NCBI GenBank assembly: GCA_019787685.1
Contig: JAHNUO010000004.1
Coordinates: 744,001-808,000 of the forward strand
Reading direction: 5' to 3'
Origin: Chiua virens
Lineage: Eukaryota > Basidiomycota > Agaricomycetes > Boletales > Boletaceae
DNA: 64,000 nucleotides
Shown piece after piece: positions 27,974 to 40,304 of this stretch. The notes beneath the pieces were generated by a model. That model was not told the DNA's origin, did no database searches, and was given only the letters and a program-made list of their open reading frames with translations. The position numbers and the translations under genes are program-made. Position 1 is the first letter of the stretch. Every line of letters starts with the position of its first letter.

Positions 27974-29095
27974 TAGTTACTGTTTTCATCTCGTCACCTT
28001 GGCTCATCCTAGCGCAGAATGTATCTTCCATCATCAACTTCGCCGACATTAGCAGATTACATGAACTACCCATATCGTATCTTATGAAGCGCTCGCCAAC
28101 GTTGAGATACTGCCTGGAAATCTCGGTATTTTAGGAAATATTTCTTTATTAGGAGCTCGAGAATGACTCGACATGGACAAGTACGATTGACACGACAGCT
28201 ACTTCAAGTTGATTGAAACGCGTAGGTCCATTCACAGCTCGCAGTCTAAGCAAATCTGTGGTGGTGAGTCGTTAAAGGTTACTGGGCTCAGGAACCTCAC
28301 TGCTATACTCTACACCTGAAGGCCATGGATTTTGCAAAGTCGGTCTGGCAAGGCGCGTCGTTGGCCGTTTAGCGAGGCTTAGGCTCCTGATTCAGTCTAG
28401 CTCAAGTGCACCGCAACCCGTAGGAATCCACTACACTTGTTGTCATTACCGTCTGAATCCGGGATCCGGGCTGGACACATTTGTCACTTGGTAGCGAGAT
28501 CTTTCGCACCACCACTATGCGACATTCGGGTCTCATTAGTATTAGAGCTGGTACCTCGACAAAAGGCAAGTGAAAACAGATCTTTATTACATTATGATTC
28601 GTTTTCTCCGGTCACGCCCCATTTTCCCTCCCTCAACCTGCCAGTAACACGGTCACTCCCTGTCAAATCAATCCAATCAATGGATGACGCAGAACTCAAG
28701 GTTCACCACTCCGAGATGCCACCTGACAGGTGGATTGGTTGACCATTCAACGTTTAACAGTCGCAGCGCTGGACAGCGTGATAACCCTGTCGTTCCGAAT
28801 GGTTTCCAGGTAGTCCTGTTAGAGCACAATCATGAGAAATTCGCATTCCTACTAGGATTTTAGTCTCACTGGAAAAACTGACACATCGTAGTATATGAAT
28901 ATGTGAGGCGATCGTTTTGAGCATACTGAAAGATACTGTGAAGGTGAAGGTGATCATGAGCCAGGAGACCTTGAGGTCTGCGCCGACGAACGACGAGGTC
29001 ATGGTGTTCCAAAATCCGAACTTCTTCCAAACTTGTACGGGTCCCAATAAATAGTATTGAGTATCATACACGTACACATACATCGACTAGTTGGA
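27974..29095. other. Intergenic region, possibly including the distal 3' end of the acyltransferase
   Basis: Nothing recognisable occurs from 27974 to 28750. A minus-strand open frame at 28754-29083 (includes WKKFGFWNTMTSSFVGADLK) could be a last exon of the acyltransferase gene upstream of it on that strand, but this is not established. Confidence 0.35.
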
Positions 29096-30880
29096 TCACT
29101 CCGAGCCCGAAGCAAATGTAAACCTCAGAGTTTTCCAAGTGGTTCTTCCATGATGAGCGACCCGATCCTCACCGTCTCCCCCAATAGCGTTTTCAAGAAT
29201 TCCTTTCCCAAGCGGCGGCACCCTGACGTCACAACAGGTGGGAACGGCGATGTAGAGTGCAGCAATGGCATTGAGATAACTTACCTGAATATAGAAGTGC
29301 AACTTGGAGTGCATCGTCCATACATGGATACCTCTGGCGCGATAACAAGATTAAGACAGTGAAAAGCGGAATGGTGATGGTAAAAACGCCTTACACCAAA
29401 GTTCCCCGTCGAGTGCCGAAGCCGATGCCCTCAACGGTGATCGGCCCGTGATTCGTCTTAATCCTGCTTTCCAAAACGCCCATGTTGACCACCCTACACT
29501 GCCAAGGGTTCTTCTGCGTCCGGGCTATCTCTGCCTTGCTGGGCGGCATGGTTGCAGTCACGGCTGCCAAATGAGGGAGACAAGGATTAGCCAGATATTT
29601 GTCCAGTCGTTCTTGCACTGCTTTTGCCGTCATGATCAGTCTTCCTTTCTCGGTAGGTTCACTCAAAAACCGAGCCATCGAGAAGCGCAGTGTGACCGTA
29701 GTAGTGTACGCTATGATATGTTTCCTGGGATCAACGGGTGGTTTCGTCCAAGGTTCAAGAGAGATACTGAGGATACAAGTTAAAAAGATCCGCAAGTATC
29801 CGGGAGAAGTATCACGTGCCTTGTCACCTCGTAAGCAAAATCGACCTCGTTTCCCGCTTCAACGATAGGATTCATCTTGTATTGCGCCAACTACGCTTGC
29901 AGGCATAGAATAAGGCTGTGAGGGAAACACCTAGCTTCTTCGCCCGTGCGACGATTGCAATGGTCTCCGCCTCGGGTAAGGCTATGGCATGAGTGATTAG
30001 TGGTTTGGACGTATCCAGTGGGCGAGATGGAGGTGGCAAGCAGATATGAGGCTAGAGAATTGCACATGTCATTACTTCTCGCTGATAGCAGGAAAGGAAG
30101 GAGATACGAAATGACTTGGGATAAAACCTACCATGGTTCGTTCCTTCTGATCGGTGACATACTGCAGAAGTTCTCTTCCGGACGTTTCCCATTCTCCAAT
30201 TGGCAGTGGTCCTCCCGTCGCGGTAATCGGGTCGACCGGAAGGTTCTTCCACTCTTCTGAGGGCATGATCGTGACCTCCATACCCTTGCCGGTCATCCAT
30301 TCGCACATCATATTCAGTCCATATAGTGCAGGGCCCCCATCCAGGAGGCAGTGAGGACCAGTGAAAGTACAGACCGTATTCTTTGCGAGTATCGTTTCTC
30401 TTATTCGAGGTTGTAAGCAGGTAGACCCTGAAATAAGTACTAGTAGCGCCTGCTCTGTCTGCATAAGGGAGTGGCGTGAGGTTCGTGGACGTCACAAACT
30501 CGGTTGGGTTAAGTGATGCGCCTCGTTCTTCAACGGCAAAAGCGAGGTCGAGCCATGCTTCCCTATCAACGGATGGCATATATACCCATCGGTGCGTATC
30601 ACCATCCCCTTCTATGGTACAGCTGATGATAGGACAAACAAAACTGCGACGAGGAAGAGATATAATAAAATCAAGATGTTGCATTGTGAATATTCCTACC
30701 GGAGTTTATTCACAGCTTGGCGAGCACGATCTCTCATCTCCTCTATCTTGAGCGAAGAGGTCAAGTTGAAACCGCAGCAGCCATCACCTCTTCTGTTTGG
30801 TTTGCGGAACCGAGATTTGTTCAGTTTTATACAGTAGTTGAAAGTGAGAAAAATAGTACTTGCCCCTCCGAGCTAATGGA
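29096..30880 (-). CDS. Putative HxxxD-type CoA-dependent acyltransferase (condensation/alcohol acetyltransferase-like)
   Basis: Multi-exon minus-strand gene. Coding blocks in order: NLTSSLKIEEMRDRARQAVN (30700-30760); CPIISCTIEGDGDTHRWVYM (30590-30640); FVTSTNLTPLPYADRAGATS with YFRVYLLTTS (30420-30510); GPHCLLDGGPALYGLNMMCE (30300-30360); WKNLPVDPITATGGPLPIGE (30200-30260). Then PPVDPRKHIIAYTTTVTLRF and KAVQERLDKYLANPCLPHLA (29520-29760). HCLLDG fits the HxxxDG catalytic signature shared by condensation domains, trichothecene 15-O-acetyltransferases and alcohol acetyltransferases. These transfer an acyl group from CoA to an alcohol or amine. The first exon and the C-terminus are not resolved, so completeness is uncertain. 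It neighbours an acyl-CoA-type ligase and a hydrolase. Substrate unknown. Confidence 0.6.
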
Positions 30881-31543
30881 GCGTTTTCGCTTAGAAAGCT
30901 CAGAGCCGATCATCAGTCTAGTGAAAAGTATGCGGGATCAGTTCAATGATGATATGATACGAATTGTACGAGAGACCGACCGAGTATACACAGGGGGGTT
31001 GCGACTGGCATTAAGGGTCCATTCTGATGGAAGGGGCGGAGTGAGTTTGGGTAAACTGACCATTTGGACGTACTAGTGCGCTAGTGGCTGGTCCCATTAT
31101 CGCTGCTGCTTTATACTAATTTTTTGAGAATCCAATGCTTGCAGTTGAGCGAGAAGAGCAATCATGTGGCATTATGTAATTTACATTTCCGAAACGTCGC
31201 CGTTAACGCGTTTGGTTGCAGTAAAGATAGTACGAATGGTGACAATAGGCTGGATAAATGCAACCTCCAGAGCTTAGTACCCCGAGGGAACGCAACCGTG
31301 ATCTGTTCTGTGCTAGATAATGATAGGCCACCTTACTGGTTCCGACTTCCGAGTCCGAGTCCGAGTCTTCCAGGAGCTCCATTTAATTCAAGTCAGGTGC
31401 CTTCCACGCTGTCATGTGGACACGACTATGTGCTAGTAATTATCGCACGTTAACTTGCGGTACATACATACGTAAAACGGCGACGATATCTGAGTGGTCG
31501 TTCCATCCCTCTTTCTCTCAAAGTCGCATCGATTGATCTACCA
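30881..31543. other. Divergent intergenic region
   Basis: Lies between the acyltransferase (-) and the CoA ligase (+), and so probably holds both promoters. A short GAGTCC repeat occurs near 31355. No coding pattern is recognised. Confidence 0.45.
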
Positions 31544-34248
31544 ATGGCCGAACTTGATTCTCCCGCAGGAGTACTCCCTCACATCCCAGACAACCTGACC
31601 CTTGCACAGTTCATTCTGGATTCCCAGCATCCCTTGAGGCCAATTCGTGGACACGGTATTCCATGGTTCATCGAAGACCATACGGGAAGAACAGTGGGCT
31701 ACGAAGAGGTGAGATTTCAACTCTTCTTCAGGGCTGAAGTAGGCTCAAGGATGTACCGCGTAATCAACCGGTTGATCGGGTTATACTGCCGTATTCACAC
31801 CGTCATGCATAGATACGTGCGCGGGTGTTCGGCTTGGCTAATGGGTTGAAACAGAGATTTGCCATCAGTATGTACATGATCGCCAATCGGGGAGTGCGCC
31901 AGCGTTGACTGACTCCCGAATAGAGGAAGACGATGTTGGTCAGTATCATCAGATTTAAATTGTCACCAGCTGACTGAACGACCGCTCAAGTCTTGATATT
32001 CAGTCCGAATCACATAGGTACGTCTTTTTTTCTATCGTCTCGTCTTGTGCGCAGCCTCTGATTGATAGGCAGACTACCTCGTGGCTGTCTGGGCGGCACA
32101 CCGTCTGGGGGGCATCATGTCGTAAGTGGCAAATTTCCCTTCCAATGGCCATGGTCAAGCAATAGAGGCAGCGGCGCAAATCCTCAGTACACTTCCGACG
32201 AGCTTGGGTATCAATTGCAGGCGACAATGGCCTCCGTCATCATCACTCACCCAGAGTCGTTGCCCGTAGCTCTCTCTGCTGCTCAGGCCACCAACCTCCC
32301 GGTGGACCGCGTCGTGCTGTTTGATGTGGATGGAACTTCGCATGGAACATGCATTACCGTTCAAAATCTCATCGACGAGGGGCTCACTACTCCACCGACT
32401 TTCCAGGAGCGCGTGCTGCGACCTGGGGAAGGAAGGACGAAAGTGGCGTTCCTCAATTTCTCTAGTGGGACTACAGGCAGGCCCAAGGTTTGAATTCAAG
32501 ATCATCGCCACGTTACTTGATAGGTGACTTGTGTGTAGGCGGTTGCGATACCCCACTATGCACCGATAGCCAACATCATCCAGCTCGCTGCTCATAATAA
32601 AGTAAACGATCCTAACGTGAAGTGGGAAGATCGACGTTTCAGGCCTGGCGATATCTGCGGTGCTGGTAGGAACTTATCTTTGGATCCTACAATATGGCGA
32701 CTAAAAATTCGATAGTTCTTCCACTATATCGTACGTGATAAGCATTGCGACTACCATCGAAACCCATCTGATTGCATAAAATGCCATCGACTAGACATAT
32801 ACGGCCTTGTGTACAATGTCAGAGCGTCGTTCTACTTTTGCCATGGAAATCACTGACCTATGCCATTCGTAGACTCACTTTATTTTCTTTTGTGGGGCTA
32901 GTAAACCACGGTTATGTAGGGTTTCATCTAGACTGATGTCTGAGGTAGATGCCTGTCGTGCTCACTGTCAAGTTTAACTTTGTGGAATTCTTGAAAAGCA
33001 TCGTCAGACACCGGATTACTCACCTCATGTGCGTTGTGGTCTCTGGTTCATCCAAGGCTGTCGTTCTGACCCTCCTGCAACTGTAGGGTTGTTCCACCCC
33101 ATGTTGTTCTCTTCTGTAAAGCAGGTGCTCAGTTTCATCCGTATGGTACTCCCATTGACATGCGAGGATTAGCATCCGGCTGTCAAGGATTATGATCTTC
33201 GTCACATCCGGTGGTTGACCTCTGGTGCAGCTCCGCTATCTCGAGAGCAGATCGGACAACTGATTGATATCATGCCGAATGGGGCAATTGGACAAGGTTA
33301 TGGTTCGTTGTTGCCGTGAAGCCGTTGTTCTATTGATACGAGATCTTTCTTTCTACCAGGTACCACTGAATCCTGCACAGTTATTACGACTTGGCCACTT
33401 GAGAACAAGTGTGAGGTGAGCGGCAGTGCTGGCCAAATTATTCCCGGGGTTACTGCTAGAGTGGAGAAGCCTGATGGAACGCTCGCCGACTTTGACGAAC
33501 CCGGAGAGTTGGTAGTGCGCACGCCATCTCTTGCATTGGGATATGCGGGAAATCCAGAAGCGTGCGTCGTGGATGATCCCTAAGTTACGGATATCTTGAA
33601 TTTGACCGCTATTCGCCATGCAGCACGAAGGAGACATTTGTGAATGGGTAAATTTATTATATCATGGGGACTCACACTGGGAGCTGACAGTGTGTCAGAT
33701 GGCTCCGTACCGGTGATGAAGTCAGGATGAATCGGAGAGGGGAGATTGTCGTTCTCGATCGAATCAAGGTTCGCTCAAGTTCAAGCATACTGAATTTCTC
33801 CTCTTACCTTGCATCAGGAAATGCTGAAAGTGCGAGGGTTCCAAGTTGCACCAGCTGAACTGGAAGGCTGCATCCTCGATCACCCAGACGTCCTGGATAC
33901 CTGTGTTGTTGGTGTCCCTGATGAATTCAGTGGCGAACTCCCCTTTGCCTTTGTTGTCTTACGGCCGGATGCTTTACAGCGGGCTAACAATGAGCCGGGC
34001 ATATTAGAGCAGATCAAGGAGTCGATCAAAAAGGTGAGTGCTTCTAAAAAATTTCTTTCCAAACGGCTTCCGCTTACGTCGTTTGCCAGCATGTTGCAGA
34101 CAACAAGACTAGATACAAGAGATTGGATGGAGGAGTAGAGTTTGCCGACGTCATCCCCAAAAATCCGAGTGGCAAGTTGCTTAGGCGTTTACTGAGGGAT
34201 AAGGCCCGCAGCTTGAAGTCGCACAGAACCATTATTCCGAAGCTTTAA
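31544..34248 (+). CDS. AMP-dependent acyl/aryl-CoA ligase (4-coumarate-CoA ligase-like)
   Basis: Adenylates a carboxylic acid and transfers it to CoA (ANL superfamily). The N-terminus is MAELDSPAGVLPHIPDNLTL. Signatures in order: VVLIFSPNHIDYLVAVWAAH (across introns near 31940-32100); P-loop-like FLNFSSGTTGRPK (32450-32490); PFYHIYGL; KFNFVEFLKSIVRHRITHLM (32970-33030); LTSGAAPLSREQ (33210); GYGTTES (33300-33370); GWLRTGDEV (33690); DRIKEMLKVRGFQVAPAELE (33760-33860); and the catalytic-lysine region PKNPSGKLLRRLLRD near 34160. The stop is TAA 34246-34248. The C-terminus IIPKL is only PTS1-like. At least ten exons are needed. In the middle (32890-33180) two junctions fit homology only if GC-AG introns are used (donors GCTAGT and GCAGGT), otherwise the frame breaks there. 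It lies between an acyltransferase and a hydrolase, suggesting a joint pathway. Confidence 0.92.
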
Positions 34249-34758
34249 CTACTCCTCATCTGACTAGATAACAGGCATTGTTTCTAGAAATACTGATCTG
34301 GGGTTGCCTCGACCGACTCGTCGCTCGAAGTTCGAGAATTCGTCTTTCGACTTCATGTGACACGTCAGATTCCAAGCAACTAGAAAACACCCAAACTTTG
34401 ATATGCGGTAAATTAGCCGGCCTCTTGCAGAAAACTTCCGGGTTATCGCGAGCTGCGCATGATCCATGAAGGCGTTCGATTCGACTGCGCATGAGAAGAC
34501 TGGGCTTCTTGCCAGCGAGTTACTAGTCTTTTCATAGCATTTCCCGATGAAAGTAAAAGCGAAGATGAATGTCCATTGGCAATTTGGCATGTAGCAATTC
34601 ACGACCGTCAGTGTTCGTGTTCGTATGCGATGATTCGGTTGGGTTCAGTGACTGTCGTTGTCATCAGCCCAGTCGTTCTCAAGTGATCAGAATCTCATCA
34701 AAAAGTCAACACATCATGAAACCATGAGGGTCACTCGCTGATTGTGTGTTATCATCGA
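34249..34758. other. Convergent intergenic region
   Basis: 3' flank of both the CoA ligase (+) and the hydrolase (-). I see no gene. Confidence 0.5.
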
Positions 34759-36016
34759 CTAACAAGCTTTGAATGCATCTCCCAGTGCCTTGGTTGCGTC
34801 CGCAACCATGATCCTTGCCACGGACATCACCCCATCCATCCCCAGTGTCTGGTGCGGAACACCCTTGTACTGCTTAATCTCCACCTTCACTCCCAATCCT
34901 CTCAATTTCTCTCCGTATGCAATACCCTCGTCCCTGAGTATATCCATCTCACAGATTCCTACCCACGCCGGGGGTGCCTTAGCCAAGAGTTTCTGCGGCG
35001 CGTAGATAGGAGAGTTATCCCAGTTTGTCCGTGTGGCTGGGTCTGGAAGGTAGTTGTTACGGAACCACAACATACGGCCCGTGTTGAGCCATACGGTGTC
35101 TTTCATTTCTCTCCAGGAAGGATAAACCTCTCCAGACTCGGAGGCAACATTATCAGTGACTAACAACCAAGGCAGTGTGAATCGTTGAACGCTTCATTCT
35201 GAGCATGGCGAAAGTGGTGGCTCACCGGGAACGACGAGAAGCTGGAAGATAATTGGGATGGGAGGGTCCAACTCTTGCGCTCTGAGCGATACGATCGCTG
35301 CAAGGTTGCCGCCACTGCGGTTGTCGGTCGTCAGCAACCTCCTTTCGAGCCGTCCCACAGGGGAAGTAATGGGCGATGACGATACCTGGAGGAGCCTCCG
35401 ACGGCAATCTTGTTCACGTTGGCATTGAGCTCCGACTTGCCATGTTGATAGATCCACTTGACAGCGTCGACTGTGTCGATCACCGCAGCGGGATAGGGAT
35501 GCTCGGGGGCGAGCCGATAGTCGAGGCAGATGGTGAGGCAGCGGTGCTCTGTGCGTAGTGTAGGTCGCGTTGGCCACAAGGTGAGTGGACGACTTACCTT
35601 TGCATTGACGCGCCGCAAATGACGCGTGCGTGTCCAGGCTGCCCAGGGTCCAGCCACCTTGAAGTAGGATATCAGTGTGATTTGCAGGCCCGGTCCCGTG
35701 AATATGCAAGAGGAAAGGACGGACCACCATGCATGTAAAGAAACACGGGCCACCCCTCATCAGGAGGGGATCCCTCGGGGGTATATACGCGGATCTTGCA
35801 GTGTTCCAGTGCGATGTCCTTCACATCCCCCACCTCGACCATCGGGGAGCTACCAGGGATGTGGGGCAGCTTGCGGATGTCTGAGTTCCATGGGAGGGTG
35901 TGGGGAGGGACGATATACGCGATGTGGTCGTTGTGGAATGTGACGTACTCGGTATCGAGGCGGGGGAGGACGTCCGGATGGATGGGTTGGTGGACGATTC
36001 GCTGTGACTCTGCCAT
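34759..36016 (-). CDS. Alpha/beta hydrolase, hormone-sensitive-lipase (HSL) type esterase
   Basis: Serine hydrolase acting on ester bonds. The ATG at 36014-36016 starts MAESQRIVHQPIHPDVLPRL. The oxyanion motif HGGGW forms across an intron (exon ends YMHGG, next exon begins GWTLGSLDTH). DYRLAPEHPYPAAVID is the typical HSL-family segment. The nucleophile elbow GGSSSGGNLAAI is also split by an intron (near 35345-35395). The acid lies in GICEMDILRDEG (34930-34960) and the histidine in YKGVPHQTLGM (34840-34870). The stop is at 34759. All junctions are GT-AG and no lesion is seen. No signal peptide is obvious, so it is probably intracellular. It may remove or transfer acyl groups in concert with the neighbouring ligase and acyltransferase; this is inference from position only. 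Confidence 0.93.
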
Positions 36017-37455
36017 TGTTCTTTGCTGCTGTTCACACGTAACGGTGTAGGGATGACCACGACTCGGAAGGACCAGTTCACTGGTGTTTTATACATGGCG
36101 CACACATGACCTAGTTTAAAAATGCCAGTGGGGATGCCTGATAACGACGATATCGCTACCGTCGACTTGAATCCTGTCAGGTGGTCTCTCCACTGGCCGT
36201 TCTTGTCCCGCATGCACTTGGAGATTGTGCTACGAGAGAATGCCTGATAAGTGCGTCAGATCTTCAAACACGCTCAAGCTTGAACGTTTGAACTACGGGT
36301 GTTCTTACATTCCTGGACCCGAAGGGGACAGGTTTGTGTCGACGTCTGAGTCTGAATCGGTCCCGGATGTCCCGGACCGGGCGGGGTCGAAATCACTTGA
36401 TCGTCAGGAGAGGGGTTTCTGAGCGATCTCCTTCGTTTGTTGTTGTCCATGGCTGAAAATCGTGTGTTTTTCGTTCTATCGTTTTCTACGTTGTTAACTA
36501 TTTTATAGGTATCAAATGTGTGCTGGTTGATAATGGTCATGGTCTTACATCCGACATGGGTGATGCTGTAACATATTCTGTGTTATGCCATGAGTTTAAG
36601 TTCTTGGGAACTGCTTTGATGCCTGTTGGTGACGAATGGTGGTATCCTCGAGGGTTTTTTTTGCTAGTTAGATTGCATAATATAAGCGAGTTCGTTAGCA
36701 ACTTTCAGTTTCTTACCTGTGCTGATCTTCATATGTTGTGTTACCATCACACCTTGGTCGTTGATGCAGGTGAATGACACAGTTCTATGATGGATAAATT
36801 GTTGTCTCATCAGAATTGTACATGTCCAGAACAGTCTTATTTATTTTGTTTATTGAGATCTCCTCGAAAGTCTCCTGTGGATCATGTTGCCAGTGTACAA
36901 CTTCAGAATCCAGCAATACTAGAGGAAGATGTTCCAAGTCAAGATCAAACTCTTCCATGAAGGAGTAGATCACATGGATGCTGTTTGTCAGAAGAAATTT
37001 ATGGTTGTGATCATCATAGCCAAAACGACAGGGATGCAAAGAAAAGGATTGTACCCAACAATGTAGCAGTAGCAGTTCAACTGGTCAACTGGTACATCAA
37101 TAAACATTCCCAAAATGTATTAACAACTGACTCAAATACTTCGGAGATCCTTATCACAATGCCCTATTCTCACAGATCGTTACAATAGTATCTAAGACAT
37201 TAAACTCTGCATAGTTTTAAGTTAGTTCTGATTGTTCTGAAAAAGAAATATGTATTGTACCATCAATTCTTGTATTACTACTATGATTTTACATCCATTC
37301 TGCCTCAGGTCCAGGTCTGCCCACAGGGCCATTAAATTCAAATAGACATTTAAATAATACTATTTGAGTTCCTAATACATACCATCCAACTCGCATAGAA
37401 AATGGAAAAAGAAACAGGGTCTTTCCTTTCATTCCTGAGCCTCGCTACTAGGCTC
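36017..37455. other. Intergenic, AT-rich, no recognised gene
   Basis: From about 36430 the sequence becomes AT-rich. Open frames such as 36520-36777 (+) and 36785-37039 (-, MEEFDLDLEHLPLVLLDSEV) have no recognisable domain. The latter could be a remnant of a longer protein, but I cannot name it. Confidence 0.4.
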
Positions 37456-39010
37456 TCATTCTAAACTCAGCCTCTCAAATGTATCTTTGTTGTCACTTTG
37501 ACCAGACCACTTGCCAAGAGACTCTGCAATAAATGACTGAACCTCTGGCAAGGGATGGAAGATGTAAGGAACAGCATTCCAACGTTGCATCTCTTGAATA
37601 ACTTTCGAAATCTCCTGACACTTTTGGAAGTTAATCAAGTTGCCTGGTAATGTGTCCTGACTGCCAACTCGAATCAATGCCAGATCAGTAAGGAAGACAC
37701 CTAGGTATTTGTGTTAGGATTCAAACAAACATTTCCAAGTGTCACTGTTCCTGACCGATGAAGGGCATGCAAGGCAGTGAAGTATTTGCAAGTGTCATAT
37801 GATATTGGGTAAAATTATTTCCTGAATTGATCACCGCTTCACAGGCATTCATCTGTGCAAGGTGCTGTGAGTTGACTTGTTCCCAGGAATGCTTCAGCCG
37901 GCATATAGAAGGCATGTTGAGTGCAGATATGATTGCAACCATACTGGAATAATTCTGCAAAGACTGGCAATTCTGTGAGAACCATCAGTCACAGTTGTAG
38001 ATGCATATCTCTCAATGACCCATGTCGGCGATAAGAATAAATTGCTTGAGAATTGTGGCTCGTGTTCCGGGGTTAGCTTGACTAAGGACTACATCAGATA
38101 CCCAATTGGCAAGCTCCAAAGGCATTAGCTGGCATCTTCTCAGGACCACAATTGAATAAACATACCCCATTGGAAACTTGGATAATCTCTCTGATGCTGT
38201 CACCCTGGATATTTCCTTCTTGCGACCTCGCAAAACATTCCGTTGGGCAAACTTGTTGATATAATTGACTTTCAATAATGGTTATTTGCCGCGTGAGTTC
38301 CATGGGGTTGATGTCGAGGAGTGTCAGCTGATTGTTCATCATATGAATGATGGATTGAGGAGTCACAAAGTTTGGGGGTGCCTTCAAGTTGAGTTCTTCA
38401 TATTTCTGAATCTCAGTTTCATCAAGAACCAGAACATTTGGGTAGGTCACATGACTTACAGTGTGATGAATCCTATCCAACACCCTCTTAGCTACAGGAA
38501 ATGTGTTGACAGCTTCCTGCTGCAAGAATTCCTTCACCCGATCGAGAATATATGAATCATTTCTCTGGATGAAATCATCACTCATTAGCATCGCCTCGAG
38601 TGTGTCGATCACTCTGAGTACAGGACGTGAAGACCATGCTTGACATAAACTGACAAACAGGTGAACGAACCTTGCTTGGACAACAGTCTGCTTGAGTTTC
38701 CTCCACTCCTCTGATTCAGTAGGTGTCAGGTTGTCAGGCGGTTGTATGTAGAAGTGTCGGACAAGGAGATCGAAAAGCTCATCGAGCATCATAAACGACT
38801 TGAATGTGAGCAAGAATGTCTTGACGAAACTAGGGTCTATGAGAGTATTGTTTCAAAGATGTTTTCAAGCTGTAACATAAACTATGAACCATCTCATGCA
38901 GTGAGGTATTCGACCATAGCTGGGACGGTTGCAGCCTGGATGCTGCCATCTGCGTCAATGACAAGGTCACTTTCTGGGTGGTCAGAATGCAAAGGCGACA
39001 GTAAGTGGGT
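37456..39010 (-). CDS. N-terminally truncated RasGEF paralogue
   Basis: Homologous to the C-terminal half of the RasGEF at 6483-10951. Minus-strand exons in order: DLVIDADGSIQAATVPAMVE (38940-38990); VKTFLLTFKSFMMLDELFDL with VRHFYIQPPDNL (38700-38820); DTLEAMLMSDDFIQRNDSYI (38540-38610); NQLTLLDINPMELTRQITII (38270-38350); NWVSDVVLSQ (38090); NYSSMVAIISALNMPSICRL (37890-37950); and RVGSQDTLPGNLINFQKCQE to ERLSLE (37456-37670). So both RasGEF_N and the catalytic RasGEF domain are represented. The SH3 and WW-like modules and the last ~20 residues of the parent are missing, and no start is seen. GC content is visibly lower than in the parent gene. It could be a divergent short GEF gene or a decaying duplicate. 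Confidence 0.82.
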
Positions 39011-39536
39011 GGATCTCTCTGACATGTGGACTACTTCCAGTATTGTAAGCTTACCTCATATCTTTATAGTATAGGGAACAGTGATGGTTACAGTTACAGT
39101 AAAGGGTCAAACTGTTCTCGGGAGTAATACATAATATTAGTACACACTGCCTGAACCTGGAATCCCATGCCATACTCGAGTCACTGGGAGTCAGTAACTG
39201 GTACAATGGCAGTAGTCTCATATTCTTGCATGGACACCCTGAGCAGCTTGGATGTGGACGTTGGATAACTGCCAGTTATGTCGATCGTGACTGAAATATT
39301 GACACCCTAGACAGAAGTCCACAATGTCTCGACTCTCGAGGTCCTGCTGCCTATCATACTGTACGCCAGTGTTCTCATTGGAGGGGTGTGGTGACCGTTG
39401 GCGCGCCTGGGTGCAACCGTGAGGTCCATATGGCAGAACTAAGTTATGGGCTTGCTAGCGAGCGTTAATTGAAGTGTGCATGTCACTATTAGTTAGTGAA
39501 GAAATGCCAACATGATTTATACACCTACACCAGCAC

Positions 39537-40280
39537 TGTTACGATAGTTCCGGGTAGGACCTAGCGTAGCCACAAGAGCGCCAAGTATCAAGTGGCTGCG
39601 ATAACTCAAACAACCACCACTTGAGACGTGGTGCGCTGAAGAGTCAAACGAGGGTTTCTGGTCAGTGGGTGGCTACCAGAGAGATGAGTGAAGACTCAGG
39701 CATTGCTGAGAATTGTCCGGTTGGGAATCTATACCCGAGGGACGGTCAAGGGTTGAGGGTTGACTATGATGAGTCCGAGTGTTCCAGGAGGACTTTAAGA
39801 GTCATCCGGTTGAGTGGTCACAGGCTTGTGGCGAGTGGAGCAGAGATACTCAGCTAGATTGCGGAGATCAAGACTACTGTACAGGAGTATCGCTGCGAGG
39901 TATTTATACTACAAGAACTGCGCACGGACCAAGTAACTAAAAGGGGAAGGCCAGAAGAGCAGAAGGGTTAAAGGGCCAAAAGGAGTGCACAGTAATCAAA
40001 AAGGGAATCGTACGATGCGAAGGCAATGGACGATGACGAAGACAAAATGATAAATGCGAAGCCATTGGGCGATGACGAGAAAGGAAGGACGTAAGCACTC
40101 GGGTTGGGCCGGTGCGGGGTTACAAAAGGTGCAGGGAACGAGTACAGATGAACGTATGGTGATACCTAGGTCTCGAGAGAAGTGAAGAGTACGAGTGAGA
40201 TGAAAGAAAGAAATTGTAACAAGCACCAGGCTACAAATCGGGAAAAGTTTCGAGTATTTGATAGTGAGCCTCTTACAACA
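39537..40280. repeat. Possible solo LTR
   Basis: The block begins TGTTACGATAG and ends TTACAACA, so it has TG...CA termini. An internal TATA-like TATTTATACTA lies near 39900. Its first ten bases equal the start (read on the minus strand) of the Gypsy LTR at 60964-61407. No matching target-site duplication is seen (AGCAC on the left, CTCGC on the right), so the assignment is weak. Confidence 0.3.
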
Positions 40281-40304
40281 CTCGCTTTTCAGTGTCACAT
40301 CTAT

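Noticed and set aside
34200..34248. Peroxisomal targeting signal at the CoA ligase C-terminus (PKL)
   Set aside because: The tripeptide deviates from the usual SKL-type consensus at the first position, so peroxisomal location is not claimed.
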